Below, in pieces: positions 1 to 9,440 of a DNA stretch of 64,000 nt. The DNA is from Amanita rubescens (taxonomy: Eukaryota; Basidiomycota; Agaricomycetes; Agaricales; Amanitaceae). The first letter of the stretch is position 1. The number at the start of each line of letters is the position of its first letter. The DNA lies in the NCBI GenBank assembly GCA_015039365.1, contig WION01000011.1, forward strand, positions 248,001-312,000, read 5' to 3'. Below the pieces are notes generated by a model that was given only the letters and a program-made list of their open reading frames with translations, was not told the DNA's origin and did not search any database. The position numbers and the translations under genes are program-made.

Positions 1-1053
1 GGGGTGTCAAAAGCTTCCCTTTGCAGGGCAAGTGACATATAACAAACAGATATCGCTCAAATTCGTCTTTGCAAATAGAACAATACAGTGTATGTCCTCA
101 TCCCCATGCGATGTGAAACTGCTCCGGCTGCTGATGTCGCTGATAGTGGGCAATTTACTCATCGCTTTCCGTGTCCACGTTCCTCGACTTCATGATAGCG
201 ACTGCGGTATGTCATTTGTTATCTACCTGCAGGACAAGTATAGCAGAGGCAGAGTGAGTGTGTTTGCTTGCTTTCTATTTGGTATCCTAAAATTCTGCAC
301 GCTCTCAGGATGAAGTCCAAGGTTTGGGTTATCATGCGTTACGTCGTCATTTCTGGGACTTTAACGAGGTATGCAACATGTGTTGTTATGTCACGTCTGG
401 AGGGTTTCTGATGTGAATTCTAGTATCTGCTCGCTATCCGCCTTGATCACGGTGATCATTTGTCTTTACCTGTTATCGCATACGTAAACCCACAAGCAGT
501 TAAAAGTTTATCATTATGCCAAACAACCTCATTTTCTTGGGACAGCTCTTCATGGTTTCAAAATGTAAGAAGCCTGACTTATGTTTGGAATTCTGAAAAC
601 AATTTTGTAGTGTATGTTAACAGTTACCTCGCCATGTCAGTCCTGTTCGAGTCATACTCTATCCGTGCTTAAGAAATCACGCAGGTTGAACGCGAGGAAT
701 AGCTTACGTGGAAGCGAGTCGCACGTATCCCGCTTCGAAGCATGCCGTCCTCAGCATGTGCTACCTATGAGCGACATGGAAACGAGACGCTCGATGGCGA
801 ATGGCGCAAATAATCATTGCCTATCAATTGACCAGACGGAATCTAAGTATTGTGGTGAAACTGTCCAAGGTGTTTACTGGAGTCATCCTTAGACTGTTGC
901 CTGCCACTGACTTGTGTTATAAAGATAGCGTTAAAATCGCGGTAGACACTCATGGCCAATATTTATAAAGTTGTAATTTGAATGAAACGATTTAATTGTA
1001 TCAGTAGTTCAAGGGTAATAAGTATAATGTCTCTTATTATATTCAACACTGAG
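1..1053. other. No gene recognised
   Basis: Both strands carry only short open frames without a signal peptide, a domain motif or convincing splice sites. The stretch does not show the flanking blocks of the repeat units found later in the window, so it may be the left edge of the array. Confidence 0.4.
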
Positions 1054-1470
1054 TCATCCCCGCCTCGCCTTTCCTCTCCTCTTTGGTTTTGTGATAGATT
1101 CCGGTAACCACTCATTCCCGCTATCCTTGTCAGAGTCAGCCGGTTTTTCCACTCTTTCGACTAGAGGCGGTCGATCGAGAATACTTGGACGAATTTTCTC
1201 AACTCGTACAGCAGCTTCTGCGATTTCTTCAGGGCTGACCTCTTCTCCTCTCCGTATCCGAGCAGCAATATCGGGTGTGATGCGTATTCACTTGACGTTC
1301 GTTTGAAAGCCCGGTGACCGGTGGGCCTCAACAGGATCGCTTTGCCGAGCCTTGCCATCCGAGTCAACAGAAGTGGGTCCCTCAGTCGCCTTGTACTGGA
1401 ATCCGCTATATGCAGAGTAGCCCTCGCCATGATCATCGGTGAGCATAAGTCGATCATACACCGTCGTATC
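1054..1470 (-). pseudogene. Remnant of an unidentified protein-coding gene
   Basis: Read on the minus strand, this stretch gives a protein-like frame that ends at a TGA (1054-1056). The C-terminal part contains ITPDIAARIRRGEEVSPEEI and, further on, GNEWLPES followed by a basic KPKRRGKARRG tail. The part upstream in the same frame contains YDRLMLTDDHGEGYSAYSGF. The two parts are separated by an in-frame TGA at 1288-1290, with no obvious intron to remove it. The composition (charged, evenly used codons, a helical IAARIRRGEEVSPEEIAEAA stretch, a basic end) is unlike random frame. I do not recognise the family. It could be a degraded nuclear protein or two exons whose splice sites I cannot see. 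Confidence 0.35.
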
Positions 1471-2104
1471 GCAAACTCTTTTTTAAGTCGTGCCGAGGCT
1501 ATCAAGCGATAGAAGCGTCCAAATATGGAAAGCCGGTTGGGTCACCGGTAAATCGGTTAACCCTACAGCACCCAGAAACGACTATACCATCTCTCTTCCC
1601 TCCCCAGTATTCGTATTGTGGGGGAGGGAACCTGATAGATAACCCACGAGGGTAGTTTGCGTTTGCGCGACTGGGTCCTTCACTACAAACTAAGCTGGAT
1701 CGTGCCCTGTACGTTTGGGTTTCCTCGCGTGGTCCCAGGTTCGGAAAATAAGACTACAAGTCAGGGAGCAAATGAAGGAAACGATTGGGAGAACTTACCA
1801 TGTGCCCACTGAATCGCCCTCATGCGATCTTGTCCTTCCCTCTCTCTCTCCTTTAGGAAGACGTTCAAACGGCTCTTGAAGCCGCTACTGAATCAGGATT
1901 CACGATTCATAGTAGCAATGAACAAAGACACACACCACATGTCGTTTTAGTCACGGTTTGAAGACCGCGCACGAGCCTGGCACAAAGCGCAACTTCCTGC
2001 CGTCAAGTTTTACTCGGACATATGCATAGTCATTTAGTAATAGCACATTCACAAACGACAAACTTGGACAAAGTACGTAAGATTACACAACATCATGAAT
2101 CCCT
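1471..2104. other. Spacer; 3-prime flank of paralogue 1
   Basis: From about 1975 to 2104 the minus-strand sequence matches the 3-prime flank of paralogues 7 and 8 (cttac..actttgtccaagtttgtcg and gagtaaaac). Below 1975 the match ends and nothing further is recognised. Confidence 0.45.
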
Positions 2105-2627
2105 CTAATACTTGCACCAGCCATCGCTCTCAGTGATGTAGTCAAGGAGTCCAGAGGGTTGAGTCTGGCCACCCTTGTTGATAGCGGTGTTGGAATAGTG
2201 GCATGTCTTGTACATAGAGCAAGTAAGATCTGGGCTGCCATTCTGTGAAAATCCGTTAGAACGCGTCGACTTTGTTAAAAAAAGGAAAGAAAGCCGACCT
2301 TGCCGTTGACATCATGGTAAGCTAAAAGAAATTTAGTATCATACACATTTCAGTGGAAATTAGCTTACTGTTGACGAAATTGCAGCCGGCGACAGCATTG
2401 CACTTGAGGAAGCAATCTACAATCACGAATAAGCGTCGAGCGAAAGAATATGCGGCCAGAACCTTACCATAGATGGTTGGGACAAGAACATAAGTGAGAT
2501 AGTCCGAAGCCTCAGTGGCACCATTGAGGTTCAGGAAAGTCGGATAGAAAAAGCTTCGCTGGGAGATCGTGGCGGCCGAGGCAGCAGAGGCAGCGGTGAG
2601 AGCGAGGATGAGCGAAGAGAAGTGCAT
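2105..2627 (-). CDS. Paralogue 1: small secreted six-cysteine protein (fruit-body specific protein a-like)
   Basis: This is the first of 17 copies of a four-exon gene. Exons (minus strand) are 2468-2627, 2369-2416, 2299-2321 and 2105-2242, with introns of 51, 47 and 56 nt. The spliced product is 122 aa. It begins with a signal peptide (MHFSSLILALTAASAASA), then ATISQR, where related copies have a KR dibasic site, then a mature part starting SFFYPTFLNLNGATEASDYL. Exon 2 encodes DCFLKCNAVAGCNFVN, and exon 4 encodes LTCSMYKTCH and ends DYITESDGWCKY. Six cysteines suggest three disulfides and an extracellular location. The family resembles mushroom proteins annotated as fruit-body specific protein a; no biochemical role is known to me. 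It is divergent to paralogue 2, and its closest relative is paralogue 7, in an inverted copy of the same pair. It ends in TAG, not TAA. Confidence 0.85.
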
Positions 2628-2687
2628 TTCGATCGTAAGACTAGTATCTGAGGACGTGAGTCTGAAGTTGGCTTCAAACGCGCCAGG

Positions 2688-2931
2688 TTAAATACCTCCA
2701 GAGTTTCTGTTTCCGGTATCTTGTCGTCCTGGCCGCTCACCACTCGTATTGGACACAGGAACACCTTCATACCATTTCTCGACCTCCGACTCAACGAGTC
2801 AGGAAGCTCCGTTGTTTGCGCATGAGATCCGTCCTGTGGTGTATTTCACAGTCACTCGATCTTCCATCAATCAAAACCTATACGTTACGTTGCTGAGAAT
2901 GTTACGTAAATTTGCCCTGACCGCTCACCAC
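2688..2931 (-). promoter_or_regulatory. Promoter of paralogue 1
   Basis: On the minus strand, a TATTTAA box (2688-2694) lies 61 bp before the ATG. A proximal copy of GTGGTGAGCGGCCAGG lies at 2728-2743 and the distal copy GTGGTGAGCGGTCAGGGC at 2914-2931, followed on its downstream side by TTACGTAAC-like sequence. The same arrangement precedes nearly all other copies. Confidence 0.6.
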
Positions 2932-4677
2932 TCATGTTCGGGAATCAGGGGATGACAAAACGCCGGTGCTTGAGCCACGCGTAAGTTTGGTGCCTAGCCT
3001 TGTATTTTTCGTCATCGGGGTCATTTCAACCAGTGCGAAGCGAAGCTTGCAAAAAACGTAAGAAAGTAGCCAAGAATAATTTTAACAGGAGGATGCGGGG
3101 TAAGGGGAGATGCAATAAACAATTGAGCCTCCGAGGCGGACGGCAACGCGTATTACAAAAGGCCCCGAATCACGGGAGCGTAGCACGACGACACGTGCAT
3201 CTGGTTCTCCGAGCCTTTGTGAATGTGTGCCTCTGTTCCTTTCCTTGACATTTGCTCGGCAGGGTTCAATACGCGTCCGCTTATCCCTACCAATGTCTTA
3301 TAATAATTTATATATTAAATATCATTTAACCCTCACCTCGTTTCGTTTATGTTTCCTTTTTTGGGTATATTTGCGTGTTGTATTTGCATGAAGCGAACTG
3401 CCTTGAGGGGGCACAAGTTCCGTTGCCAATACGAAGAGGAAAAGAATTGTATCATAGAGTAAAGAAAACGATGCATGCGCCATCCTCATTTAGATGAAAT
3501 TGAGACGGCAAGACTGCTGTCAACTTCCGGCTGGTGTACCTAACTTTTTTTTTGCTTGCAATTGCTGTTACTTGCGCGACTGGATAGGCACGGCCCCATT
3601 TACAAAAAACATCCATTAGACGTAAATTTTGCTGACGGCTATGTACTCAATCTTCGTTGGTCGGTTCGAAAACGACGCATTTTCGGCGACAAATATTGAG
3701 ATAGTTGGCGGGGTATCCCACGGCTCGCCATCCGTAAGATGCGGGATCGTTCTACCATTGGCAAGTCCCTAGTCATCTCACTTGGGCCATAAGTAGTCGA
3801 TCGCGACGTAGGGAAGAGGATACCTGTGAATCCGCTAGGCACAATGATGTACTTTCAGTTTCACAGATGCATCTTTGAAACAAAATTTTCAAAATGGCTA
3901 TACGAAACCACAGCCTTTTGGTAATAAGTAACCAATGCGCGGATTTGCATGGATAGCGTACGAGTGGAAGAAAGTCGGATCGCGTTTCGTCAACAGCCGA
4001 GCCGTCTCCACAGTCGACGGGCTAAGCAGTGTATATAATGCGTATGAGATGAAGTGTCATCCGGTGGAGATGAATATGGAGGTTGGAGGCTAGATTAGGC
4101 GACTGTAGCCGCAACGACGAATAGCGAGCGCACTCTGTCGCAGTCATTTTCCTCCCATGGCATTGGCAAGTCGAGTCAGCGAGATCAGAGGGTGTCACAT
4201 GTCACATGTCAGAGTCACATTCCTTTGTTGCGCATTCACATTCAACTGCGAGTCGCGACTGCAAGGAAGCCGATACCTCCCAGTTGACCACAAGAGGCTG
4301 ACAACGGTACTCCAATCTCAAAGTCACATAAGTTCCACGAAGAAATCAAAGACGCTGAATCACTATGAACTAGAGATAGTTCTCGGGGAATTGACCATCA
4401 ACTTACCGCCGCAAAGTGACCCGAAGATGTATAATTATCCTCATCTGATCGGCCAGCAAGTAACTAACAGCACCGCCCAATGTATCGTGATTCCTGCTTC
4501 TTTTGTTGTCCCGAAGTTATAATTATTTCCAGCCCCTGTTCTAACGCGAGTCGACATCACTGAAGGGGAAATACAGTCACAATATACGCCAAAAATGAAA
4601 CTTATGCAACTAGCCTGTTAGGCACAGAACATTGTTCAAACATAAACGACGTTTAGACGCACATTGCTCTCCAATAC
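2932..4677. other. Divergent intergenic region between paralogues 1 and 2
   Basis: No gene seen. Blocks here are inverted copies of sequence at 20.65-22.05 kb and, in part, of 23.9-24.45 kb. Examples are the stretch ending gttgacagc near 3520 (minus strand) and the region around 4480-4620, which matches 20750-20890 in reverse. Confidence 0.5.
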
Positions 4678-4680
4678 GAG

Positions 4681-4939
4681 TTGTAAGCGGCCAGGGCACC
4701 TTAACGTCACGATCTGCTACGTAACTGATGGACCTTGAACATTGAACGATCGATCATTTACTCAGGATGGGAGATCCAATGACTTGTGAAATGTATGATC
4801 AAGGGTCGCAAAACGCGGTTTTGCGACGAGTTGGGCACATATTCAGGAAACGCCATTTGCACGTCCCTGGCTCCCAATACGGGTGGTAAGCGGTCTGAAG
4901 GTGCCACAACAGAAGAACATAAACAACAGAGGTATTTAA
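4681..4939 (+). promoter_or_regulatory. Promoter of paralogue 2
   Basis: The distal box (gtaagcggccagggc, then cttaacgtcacgat and tacgtaactg) starts at 4681. A weakened proximal box lies near 4885. An ATAAACA motif precedes the TATTTAA box at 4933-4939, which is 62-68 bp before the ATG. Confidence 0.6.
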
Positions 4940-5000
4940 CCTGGCGCGTACGAAGCCAACCTTCAGACTCACGTCCTCACATACTAGTCTTACGAACGCA

Positions 5001-5505
5001 ATGCACTTCTCTTCGCTCATCCTCACTCTCACCGCTGCCACCGCGGCATCGGCCTTCTACTATCCTACTTTCCTCAATCTCAACGGAGCTACCGAGGCTT
5101 CTGATTATCTCACCTATACACTCGTCCCAACCATCTATGGTAAGGTGCTCTCTGCATGTTCTTTCGCTCGATATTTATTCGTGATTGTAGATTGTTTCCT
5201 CAAGTGCAATGCTGTCGCCGGCTGCAACTTCGTCAACAGTAAGCTAATTCCCACTTAGAAATGTGTATGATACTAAATTTCTTTTAGCTTACCACGACGT
5301 CAATGGCAAGGTCAGCTGTCTTTCCTTTTTTTTGTCCAATTCGACGCGTTCTAACGGATTTGCACAGAATGGCAGCCCAGATCTTACTTGCTCTATGTAC
5401 AAGACGTGCCATTATTCTAACACTGCTATCAACAAGGGTGGACAGACGCAACCTTCTGGACTTCTTGACTACATCACCGAGAGCGATGGTTGGTGCAAGT
5501 ATTAA
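5001..5505 (+). CDS. Paralogue 2: small secreted six-cysteine protein, no propeptide
   Basis: Exons are 5001-5139, 5191-5238, 5288-5310 and 5368-5505; the product is 115 aa. Exon 1 is 139 nt instead of 160 because the seven codons encoding the KR-type propeptide are absent, so the signal peptide (MHFSSLILTLTAATAASA) is followed directly by FYYPTFLNLNGATEASDYL. Exon 2 gives DCFLKCNAVAGCNFVN, exon 3 TYHDVNGK, and exon 4 starts NGSPDLTCSMYKTCHYSN and ends GLLDYITESDGWCKY. It is nearly identical to paralogue 6, which lies in the inverted copy of this segment. It has a complete promoter and all GT-AG sites, so it is probably functional. Confidence 0.87.
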
Positions 5506-5960
5506 ATGAGGCAAATGGGTGGTTCGATGTGTTGATGTCAAGTAATCTTACGAAACGTTTCGAAAGTTTGTTCTAGTAGGGTTTTCGTGATTCGTGTAAT
5601 TCCAGTGTGCTGTTCCTGTTCTATCCATGATCCGTGGGTTTAAGGGCAATGAATGCATTGGTCACCGGCTTTCACTCCTTCAACGCTCTGCCGTGACCAT
5701 TAGTAAGCCATCGTCATAACCCTACGCCCTTAAGTTTCAGGGTCTTATCTTAGTTAGGTGATAGGCAAGGATACACTCTCGCCTTTTACATACCACCATC
5801 CCCGCACGGATCAAAATTGAAACGTGGCATACTTATTACCATGTCCGCACTCGGCAACTTAAGCTTATCCGTATATCTAATTGGGACTTCCTTGTCTAGA
5901 TCAATCATACGCAGTGTTGGACAAGCACGCTTACAATGTGGGAGGACGTGAAAGTGAGTC
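5506..5960. repeat. 3-prime flank of paralogue 2, a repeat-unit block
   Basis: This flank matches in reverse the flank of paralogue 6 (19.45-19.84 kb) and in part that of paralogue 12 (43.0-43.3 kb). It includes the recurrent block ccccgcacggatcaa at about 5806. Unit homology stops near 5960, where the F-box gene segment begins. Confidence 0.5.
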
Positions 5961-6086
5961 TCGACTCCGATGAGGAAGAACTCGTTAACGAAACTCCAGC
6001 TGATGATTGGCGGAAGAGAACGGCTATGTACTCCGTTGACGAAAGTAGTAGCAGCAGCAGCAATGCGAGTACCAGCAGGGTTATCG

Positions 6087-6177
6087 GGGCCAAAGATGTC
6101 CTTTGTGTCCGGAATAGTGTGAGCCGGTGGAGCTTGTGCGAAGACGTTGATGTCGGGACCAATCTTTTCAGCGTCTG
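6087..6177 (-). pseudogene. 92-bp fragment of the kinase-like gene's last exon
   Basis: Read on the minus strand, this matches 38249-38340 with only about three differences and encodes DAEKIGPDINVFAQAPPAH followed by TIPDTKDIFGP. The open frame runs further on both sides, but outside these 92 bp it no longer resembles the kinase-like gene. It lies in the 5-prime region of the F-box gene in the opposite direction. It could be a duplicated exon piece or a fragment of another gene that shares this segment. Confidence 0.55.
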
Positions 6178-6249
6178 GGGCATCTAGGGGGGTTTTCGGG
6201 GGTCCTGCTGACATATGGCCAATGAGGATCAAACTCCTCGCCAGCCAAC

Positions 6250-7556
6250 ATGTTCGCCTCTGGCTACCCCATCTTGTTTCCTCCAGAGATAATCGATCAC
6301 ATTGACGACAAATCGATGTTGCTTTCCTTCGGCCTCATCTGCGGACGAGCTCTTGTCAAAAGCCGACGTCGTCTATTCTCCTCCCTCGAGTTCACCGACC
6401 ACAAGAGTTTCGACCGCTTTTTGCATCTAGCCGGCAAGCCATGGACCAGTTTTACGTTGGCCGTCACAGAGCTCCACCTGCAGGATGTGTTTCACCACAA
6501 CTTCTGCTACCGTTATAAGTGGAAGCCTATACAGGTCGCATCAAACCTCCGTAACGTGAGGTCACTGAGTATATCAGCACATAAGATCTGGAAACCCGGA
6601 TGGCAAATCGTACCGCGCTCTGTCCTGGATGTTATCTTCCAGTTGAACCTACACGATCTCCAGATAGATGCCGTAGGCATATGGCGCACGGAAGACATCG
6701 TGATGCTATTCAGCCGGCTTCCTTCTTCTGTGAAAACACTTGCCTTCCGGAAGCTACGATTCCGCGGAACGCCGGATCTCTCTCGCCATTTAGATATATT
6801 TCGTCGCCCTTTCCGCTTCAGAATCATCGATAACATCTCGCTCGCTCTTCTAAGAGACGTATTGGATCCATCGAGTAACCCGGACCTTGACGTCGCCGTA
6901 CAGGCCTTCCATATTCAAACCCCCGACATCGCCCTTGCACAGGCCGACAATCTCTTGACCTCGAGATTTTTACATCACATCGGCCATCATCTTGAACAGC
7001 TTCTGATTACCTTCAAAAGGCCATATCTCGGTGAGCACAGTTCCGTGTTAAATATATGATATATTGAAGCCACCGATCTTCAACAGATGAACCCCTTACA
7101 TATTTGGAACCAACTCAAATTGCCCAATGCATCAATATCCGCATGCTATTTGTCGATCTTCCAGATTTTGCATTCAAAACACCCCCGCTTCATTGCAGGG
7201 TTGCTGATGTTCTCTCAGCTATGTGGAAAATGTTGTCCGCGCTGCCTGCGCCGAACGCTCTACATGAATGTTGGTTCAAGTTCACGCCCTATGAAAGCTG
7301 CTTTGAAGAACAAATGTCTTCGTTGGGATTCCCGAATCTCCTTCGTAGATTAAGGCACATGTTTCCGAAGCTGAAGGTAACCAAGATCATATTGGACACT
7401 TGGGGACAGTCAAGACGTGATTTGCACTTTGAAGGGTTGCGTCGAGTGACTGACTTGAGAGCATTTGAGGAAATTGGTTTTGTGAAGCTCGTAGCAGCAG
7501 GTACGAAGGAGCATGTTGCGTGTCACTCTGTTTTAGAGGGCTGTGATTATTTGTAA
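6250..7556 (+). CDS. F-box-like protein
   Basis: Two exons, 6250-7030 and 7087-7556, are joined by a 56-nt phase-1 intron (gtgagc...caacag) and give 416 aa. The N-terminus (FPPEIIDHIDDKSMLL, then GLICGRALVKSRRRLF) has the pattern of an Agaricomycete F-box (PPEIIDxIID..L...K..L..C.LVC..W...SR..LF), slightly shortened and with the usual tryptophan replaced. The rest is a long region without a recognised domain, with leucine-rich spacing (NLRNVRSLSIS, LHDLQID, LPSSVKTLAFRKL). Family members are substrate adaptors of SCF ubiquitin ligases through Skp1 binding; whether this shortened F-box still binds is unclear. The gene lies inside a repeat unit of the paralogue array, about 1.6 kb longer than other units at this point, so it seems to have inserted there. 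Confidence 0.6.
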
Positions 7557-8500
7557 AATTACATGGTTCCAAGTGTCCACTTGCATACCGCCCGTGGTGC
7601 TAGCAGTAGTGTGGTACTGTACTATAGTACGTGGCGCCAGAAACATTCATTCACTCGTACAACTGGCAGCTCTTACCATTTTCCCCTGCGACGTCTGCCC
7701 AGTTCGGTGCACCTGATCCTGTCGGATGACTTTATGCATAAAATGCCTGTAATTAACAGTGTTGGGTGGGTAACCGCTCCTTCGGTCACGAAAACGGGAA
7801 ACCTTAAGCTAAGTAAATAAGCTTCACTTACTATGAACGTTAAATGACACGCGTTTGCTCGTTTTGATATAGCGCGCACTAGTTAACCCCGATTCTTCGA
7901 ACCATCAGACGACATATGGTTTGTGACTTAACCTAGGGAGGTAACTGTGACTGAATCCAACCGCAAAAGTGTTTTATTTACCGTCCACTCACATATAAAC
8001 CGGATACTCCATAAGGAGTTGCGGATCTCTCCCTATTTTGAGATCTTGGCTCCAGGGTGGCGAGCACAATTGACACAATGTCAGTGCCAAAAAATTTGCG
8101 GTATTTAAGGAAGGGCGTGCGGAGAAGTTATAGAAAGTACGATGAATCGAAAGCTGAGGCCATATAGTCAACTTGAGTAAAGTTGGGGGCGTGAGAGAAT
8201 ACGTATCTAGTTCGAGTTGACTGGCAAACGAGCAGGATCTGCTTACCCTGTTCACACTGCCGATTTGAGATATCGACTGCAAAATTGACATCCTTCCGGA
8301 TCACAATTCACGAATACTTCTTTGGCCTTCTCCGGCGCCCGTAACTCTTGTCATCGTCGCCGCGGCCTATGACCTGTCACTATTATGGGATGAGCGCGTA
8401 CAAGTCTCCTGCACAATGACCAGTCACCCACCTGTCGAATGGATCACGAACAGCTTGGCCAGCGCGGGAAAAATGCTGCTACCTAATTGGTACGGGAACT
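7557..8500. repeat. Repeat-unit spacer blocks
   Basis: No gene seen. Blocks here recur in other units: aaaccttaagctaagtaaat (7798) at 28615, 46615 and 49595; the gaggtaactgtgactgaatcc stretch (7940) at 46770, 49760 and 52795; and the segment at 8000-8480 at 46840-47330, 49850-50290 and 52900-53370. Confidence 0.5.
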
Positions 8501-8560
8501 GCCGACTGACCCCACTGACCCACTGTTCTGGCGCTCTTTGAATTGACTGACCCACTGAAC

Positions 8561-8654
8561 CAGACTCCTACCCAGTCCCTCGGTGCTGCGCTTGACGAGC
8601 TTAAGTAAGCGTTAACGCACCGGAGGGACTGGCTTTTAACACATGTAAACAAAA
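8561..8654 (+). repeat. Left terminal inverted repeat
   Basis: This starts cagactcctacccagtccc and ends acatgtaaacaaaa. It pairs with 9294-9388 with a few differences near the cccagtcc stretch. It contains the palindrome gcgttaacgc. Weaker pairing extends outward to 8541. Confidence 0.8.
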
Positions 8655-8849
8655 GGTCTGCAATGCCGAGTGTCACACGTCGATCACATTCATTTGTCTT
8701 ATCTTTGCGTTCATGTACGCTCCATACAGCTTAGTAGTAATGTATAATTGTGATGAGGTTAGGAATGTTGTTGCTTCCATGCTCGTCTAGTTAAAGCTGG
8801 CCAGGGTGAGATTCGTCTATATATAAAACCTGTGATGTAAAGTTACAAT

Positions 8850-8929
8850 TGGCTGTTTGGCTGAATGGTCGTTATGATGGTTTGTTTTTGCATGGCTTGG
8901 GGTTCAAATCCCGGCAGGCTCACCTTTTT
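8850..8929 (+). ncRNA. tRNA-like Pol III unit, plus strand
   Basis: TGGCTGAATGG at 8858-8868 fits the box A consensus and GGTTCAAATCC at 8901-8911 fits box B, 32 nt apart. A TTTTT run at 8925-8929 is a Pol III terminator. The 5-prime end does not pair with the 3-prime end to form an acceptor stem, so this is not a normal tRNA. A tRNA-derived sequence, as in a SINE head, is more likely. Confidence 0.4.
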
Positions 8930-9018
8930 ATGCCTTCAGCATTAGCCACCATAAGTCTCTGTGGCATTTTATTTGCATCTACAAGAGCATAGCACATAGT
9001 GGCTATCTATCTCATATA

Positions 9019-9100
9019 GAAAAAATGTGGATGGTGCCGGAATTGAACCCTCAACCATACAAAAATAATTGAGAGTTTAACCATTCAACCACAGAGGCAA
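9019..9100 (-). ncRNA. tRNA-like Pol III unit, minus strand
   Basis: On the minus strand, TGGTTGAATGG (9081-9091) is box A and GGTTCAATTCC (9039-9049) is box B, followed by a TTTTTT run at about 9020-9025. A D-arm-like GTT...AAC pairing and a CTCAA...TTGAG stem are visible, but the T stem and acceptor stem are poor. The sequence resembles the plus-strand unit at 8850 and points toward it. Confidence 0.4.
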
Positions 9101-9293
9101 TTAAATTATGTATTCAAATGTATTACATATAGGACAATCTTGCCCCCCCAGCCCAAAAACCAGGCAATGTAGGGGAATAACAATATGTGATTTACTCAAG
9201 TCCTTTGACAATGCATGTAGAGAATACATAAAGTCGAGGAAGAATATTTCAGCATTAGTTAAGCGACGAGGTCACGTCACGTCGTGCCGAGCG

Positions 9294-9388
9294 TTTTGTT
9301 TACATGTGTTAAAAGCCAGTCCCTCCGGTGCGTTAACGCTTACTTAAGCTCGTCAAGCGCAGCACCGTTGGGACTGGGTAGGAGTCTG
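9294..9388 (-). repeat. Right terminal inverted repeat
   Basis: This is the inverted partner of 8561-8654, starting ttttgtttacatgtgttaaa and ending near ggagtctg. Pairing continues weakly to 9421 (ggtcagtcaatt against aattgactgacc). Confidence 0.8.
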
Positions 9389-9440
9389 CCACTGAACGGT
9401 TATAACCACGGTCAGTCAATTGGGAAATAACCGGTCAGTC

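Larger units (their letters stand above)
2105..5870 (+). repeat. Inverted segmental duplication, left arm
   Basis: The order 3-prime flank, paralogue 1 (minus), intergenic block, paralogue 2 (plus), flank corresponds in reverse to 19.46-22.95 kb (paralogue 6 minus, paralogue 7 plus). Matching includes the intergenic sequence (tcgtgattcc, aagttataattatttc and gacatcactgaaggggaaa against 20750-20890), not only the genes. Confidence 0.7.
8500..9440. mobile_element. Non-autonomous DNA element with terminal inverted repeats
   Basis: The two ends are inverted copies of each other (about 95 bp nearly identical, recognisable to about 110 bp). The left end carries several ACTGACC heptamers (8505, 8514, 8546) and the right end the reverse. 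The interior has no transposase frame; instead it has two tRNA-like units in convergent orientation. It interrupts a repeat-unit block that is continuous near 47.3, 50.3 and 53.4 kb, so it is an insertion. The exact ends and any target-site duplication could not be fixed by eye. The superfamily is unknown. Confidence 0.6.

Noticed and set aside
8850..9100. Two functional tRNA genes
   Set aside because: Box A, box B and terminators are good, but neither sequence forms an acceptor stem or a proper T stem, so they are listed as tRNA-like.
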